A stretch of DNA of 64,000 bases from Altererythrobacter ishigakiensis (lineage in GTDB: Bacteria; Pseudomonadota; Alphaproteobacteria; Sphingomonadales; Sphingomonadaceae), in NCBI RefSeq assembly GCF_001663155.1, contig NZ_CP015963.1, positions 2,442,001-2,506,000 of the forward strand, in the 5' to 3' direction. Positions 62,262 to 64,000 of this stretch are shown here, piece by piece; position 1 is the first letter of the stretch, and each line of letters opens with the position of its first letter. The notes under the pieces were generated by a model, which searched no databases, was not told the origin of the DNA, and saw only the letters and a list, made by a program, of their open reading frames with translations. The position numbers and the translations under genes are program-made.

Positions 62262-63692
62262 GTGAAGCTCAAAGCATTGACCAGCACTGCAGCGTTCATG
62301 GCCACGATGATTGCCGCGCCATCAAGTGCGCACGACGGGCACATTGTTGATCTGACGACCGAACAGCAGATCGCGCTCAATATCTACGAAGATATCATCG
62401 GTTTTCGAACAGCGCGCGGACACAGTCAGGTCCCGGCCATGGTCACCTACCTCACGGCATGGCTCAAAGGCGAAGGGTTTGCTGACGAAGATATCATGGT
62501 CACAGACTATGACAGCGCAGGCGAACCAACGCAGGGGCTGGTCGTTCGTTATCGCGGTGATGGCTCATCAGGCAGGAAACCGATTGTGCTCCTCGCGCAT
62601 ATGGATGTGGTTGATGCGTTGCCGGAAGATTGGGAGCGTCCACCGTTCGAGTTGATCTTTGAAGACGACTATTTCTTCGGGCGCGGCGTGATGGACAACA
62701 AGTTCGGGGTAATGAACCTGACGCAGACCTTTCTCCGGCTGAGGCGTGAAGGCTGGACTCCAAACCGCGATCTCTATCTGGTCTTCTCCGGCGACGAAGA
62801 GACCGGCATGGTCTCCACGCGCGCGCAGGCCCAATGGGTAGCCGAGAACGTCGACCCGGAATTTGTGCTCAACAGCGACGCCGGCGGATTGGCGTTATCA
62901 AACGATTACACCCCGATGGCCATGCGAGTTCAGGCAGCGGAAAAAACCTATGCCACCTGGGAACTGACCATCACCAACCCCGGCGGCCATTCCTCTCGAC
63001 CACGCAGCGACAACGCGATCTATGAACTGGCTGAAGCGCTGGGGCGGATTCAGGACTACAAGTTCCCTGTCCGCGCGACAGATTTGACGCGCAGCTATTT
63101 CGCCGCACTTGGCGAAACGGTGCCGGGCGAACTTGGGGAGGCAATGCGGACATTTTCGCAGAACCCCAAGGATGTCGATGCGATTGCCACGCTTCAGGCT
63201 AACCCGGAAACTGTCGGCACGCTTGGCACGACCTGTATCGCGACCATGTTGCGCGGTGGCCATGCCGAGAACGCACTGCCACAAAGCGCGACGGCCACAG
63301 TGAATTGCCGGATTTTCCCTGGTGAAGGTGCCGCCGCAACCGAAGCCACTCTGCGCGAGTTGACCGGCAATGCCGACATCCAGTTCAAGTTGATTACCGA
63401 CGTCACGGAAAGCCCCGAATCGCAGCTACGCGACGACGTCCGGGCTGCTTTGGCCAAAAGCCTTCAGGCTCGCTGGGGGCAGGAGATTCCGATTATCCCC
63501 TATATGGAATCAGGCGGTACCGACGGGATGCACTATCGCACTCTTGGCTATGACACGGTTGCGATTGGCGGCGCCGGCTCACGCCCGCAGGATATGTTCG
63601 CTCATGGCCTGAATGAGCGAATGTATGTTGACGCTTTTCTCAATGGCCTGGACCATTGGGTGATCATGTTGAAAGAACTCGCCGGAGATTGA
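62262..63692 (+). CDS. Exported M20-family metallopeptidase
   Basis: Zinc-dependent exopeptidase of 476 residues with a signal peptide ending near APSSAH, so periplasmic or secreted. It starts at GTG 62262 after a GAGGGGGG ribosome site. The metal ligands are seen in LLAHMDVV and GRGVMDNKFG, the catalytic glutamates in SGDEETGM, and the later ligand histidine near MFAHGLNE. A dimerisation domain lies in the middle (NPGGHSSRP). Carboxypeptidase or dipeptidase activity is likely. Confidence 0.9.
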   Translation: MKLKALTSTAAFMATMIAAPSSAHDGHIVDLTTEQQIALNIYEDIIGFRTARGHSQVPAMVTYLTAWLKGEGFADEDIMVTDYDSAGEPTQGLVVRYRGDGSSGRKPIVLLAHMDVVDALPEDWERPPFELIFEDDYFFGRGVMDNKFGVMNLTQTFLRLRREGWTPNRDLYLVFSGDEETGMVSTRAQAQWVAENVDPEFVLNSDAGGLALSNDYTPMAMRVQAAEKTYATWELTITNPGGHSSRPRSDNAIYELAEALGRIQDYKFPVRATDLTRSYFAALGETVPGELGEAMRTFSQNPKDVDAIATLQANPETVGTLGTTCIATMLRGGHAENALPQSATATVNCRIFPGEGAAATEATLRELTGNADIQFKLITDVTESPESQLRDDVRAALAKSLQARWGQEIPIIPYMESGGTDGMHYRTLGYDTVAIGGAGSRPQDMFAHGLNERMYVDAFLNGLDHWVIMLKELAGD

Positions 63693-63700
63693 ACCGGGCC

Positions 63701-64000
63701 CTAAATGTCTTCGACGATCCGCCCGTAAAGCTGCGGGCGGCGATCGCGGAAAAAGCCCATGCCCGCGCGGTGTTTCGCGGCCTGATCAAGATCGATCGTT
63801 GCCACGAGCACGCCAGATTCTTCCTTGCCAAATTCGCAGACCTTGTCGCCCCACTCATTGGTGATGAAGCTGTGCCCGTAAAAGGCCTGACCTTGCTCCA
63901 CACCGATGCGGTTTGCAGCGATCACCGGCATGCAGTTCGAAACCGAATGTCCCTGCATCGCGCGTTGCCACATTCGGCTGGTGTCAAGATCGGAGTCATA
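63701..64000 (-). CDS. aguB: Carbon-nitrogen hydrolase, N-carbamoylputrescine amidase-like (partial)
   Basis: The C-terminal 99 codons of a nitrilase-superfamily enzyme; the start lies beyond the window edge. The visible part has MQGHSVSNCMPVIAANRIGVE, here as RAMQGHSVSNCMPV, then FYGHSFITNEWG and FFRDRRPQLYG, which fit N-carbamoylputrescine amidase of the agmatine-to-putrescine route. The catalytic cysteine would be upstream, outside the window. Its stop lies 8 bases from that of the M20 peptidase gene. Confidence 0.8.
   Translation of the reverse strand, partial: YDSDLDTSRMWQRAMQGHSVSNCMPVIAANRIGVEQGQAFYGHSFITNEWGDKVCEFGKEESGVLVATIDLDQAAKHRAGMGFFRDRRPQLYGRIVEDI

Noticed and set aside
1..64000. 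CRISPR arrays, insertion sequences, prophage, rRNA operon or toxin-antitoxin pair
   Set aside because: No spaced direct repeats, transposase, phage or rRNA sequence was found on reading both strands; small genes present belong to other families.

Overview
The window is chromosomal DNA from an aerobic, heterotrophic alphaproteobacterium, most likely of the order Sphingomonadales and plausibly an Erythrobacteraceae member. The call rests on gene content: an Entner-Doudoroff operon (edd-glk-eda), an RcdA/DUF1465 protein, DUF465 proteins, a run of recX, DUF192, NDUFA12-like and DUF2155 genes, an alphaproteobacterial-type chemotaxis cluster, and three large TonB-dependent receptors in 64 kb. Genes are tightly packed, with many ATGA or GTGA start/stop overlaps and no gene-free stretch above 300 bases. 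I see no transposase, integrase, phage gene, CRISPR array or rRNA.

Region by region: 1-4.5 kb holds the end of edd, then glk, eda and a divergent PEP-carboxylase-like gene, all overlapping. 4.5-10.1 kb is a minus-strand run of housekeeping genes (DUF465, ptsP, rodZ, cpoB, tilS). 10.2-23.4 kb mixes small conserved genes (a second DUF465 gene, rcdA) with metabolism and transport (glpK, a metallo-hydrolase, an acyl-CoA synthetase, nadA, EamA, an Old Yellow Enzyme, lipB, a phospholipid-methyltransferase-like gene, MFS, arsC). 23.4-27.7 kb has a siderophore receptor behind a Fur-box-like dyad, an orphan [2Fe-2S] subunit and a MATE pump.

27.7-36.4 kb is a chemotaxis unit, cheA-cheW-cheY-cheB-cheR, followed by a coupled pair encoding a GGDEF-EAL protein and a methyl-accepting chemotaxis protein. 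36.4-39.1 kb carries nusG, secE and tRNA-Trp on the minus strand, with an AgcS-type symporter gene inserted on the plus strand. 39.2-48.6 kb contains aat, the recX run, a lone fatty acyl-AMP ligase, DUF389, a telA operon and a TonB-like transducer. 48.7-57.3 kb has an Oar-like giant receptor, a nupC-2OG-oxygenase pair, a queuosine-precursor transporter and a GH42 beta-galactosidase. 57.4-64 kb has a TetR regulator divergent from a receptor and a hydrolase, then tRNA-Lys, folK, an M20 peptidase and the end of a carbon-nitrogen hydrolase.

No clear new defence or mobile system is visible. The items most worth follow-up are the PEPC-like protein with altered catalytic motifs, the P2-less CheA with two CheW-like domains and a degenerate receiver, the nupC-2OG oxygenase pair, and the GH42-tetR / receptor-hydrolase locus with a candidate operator.
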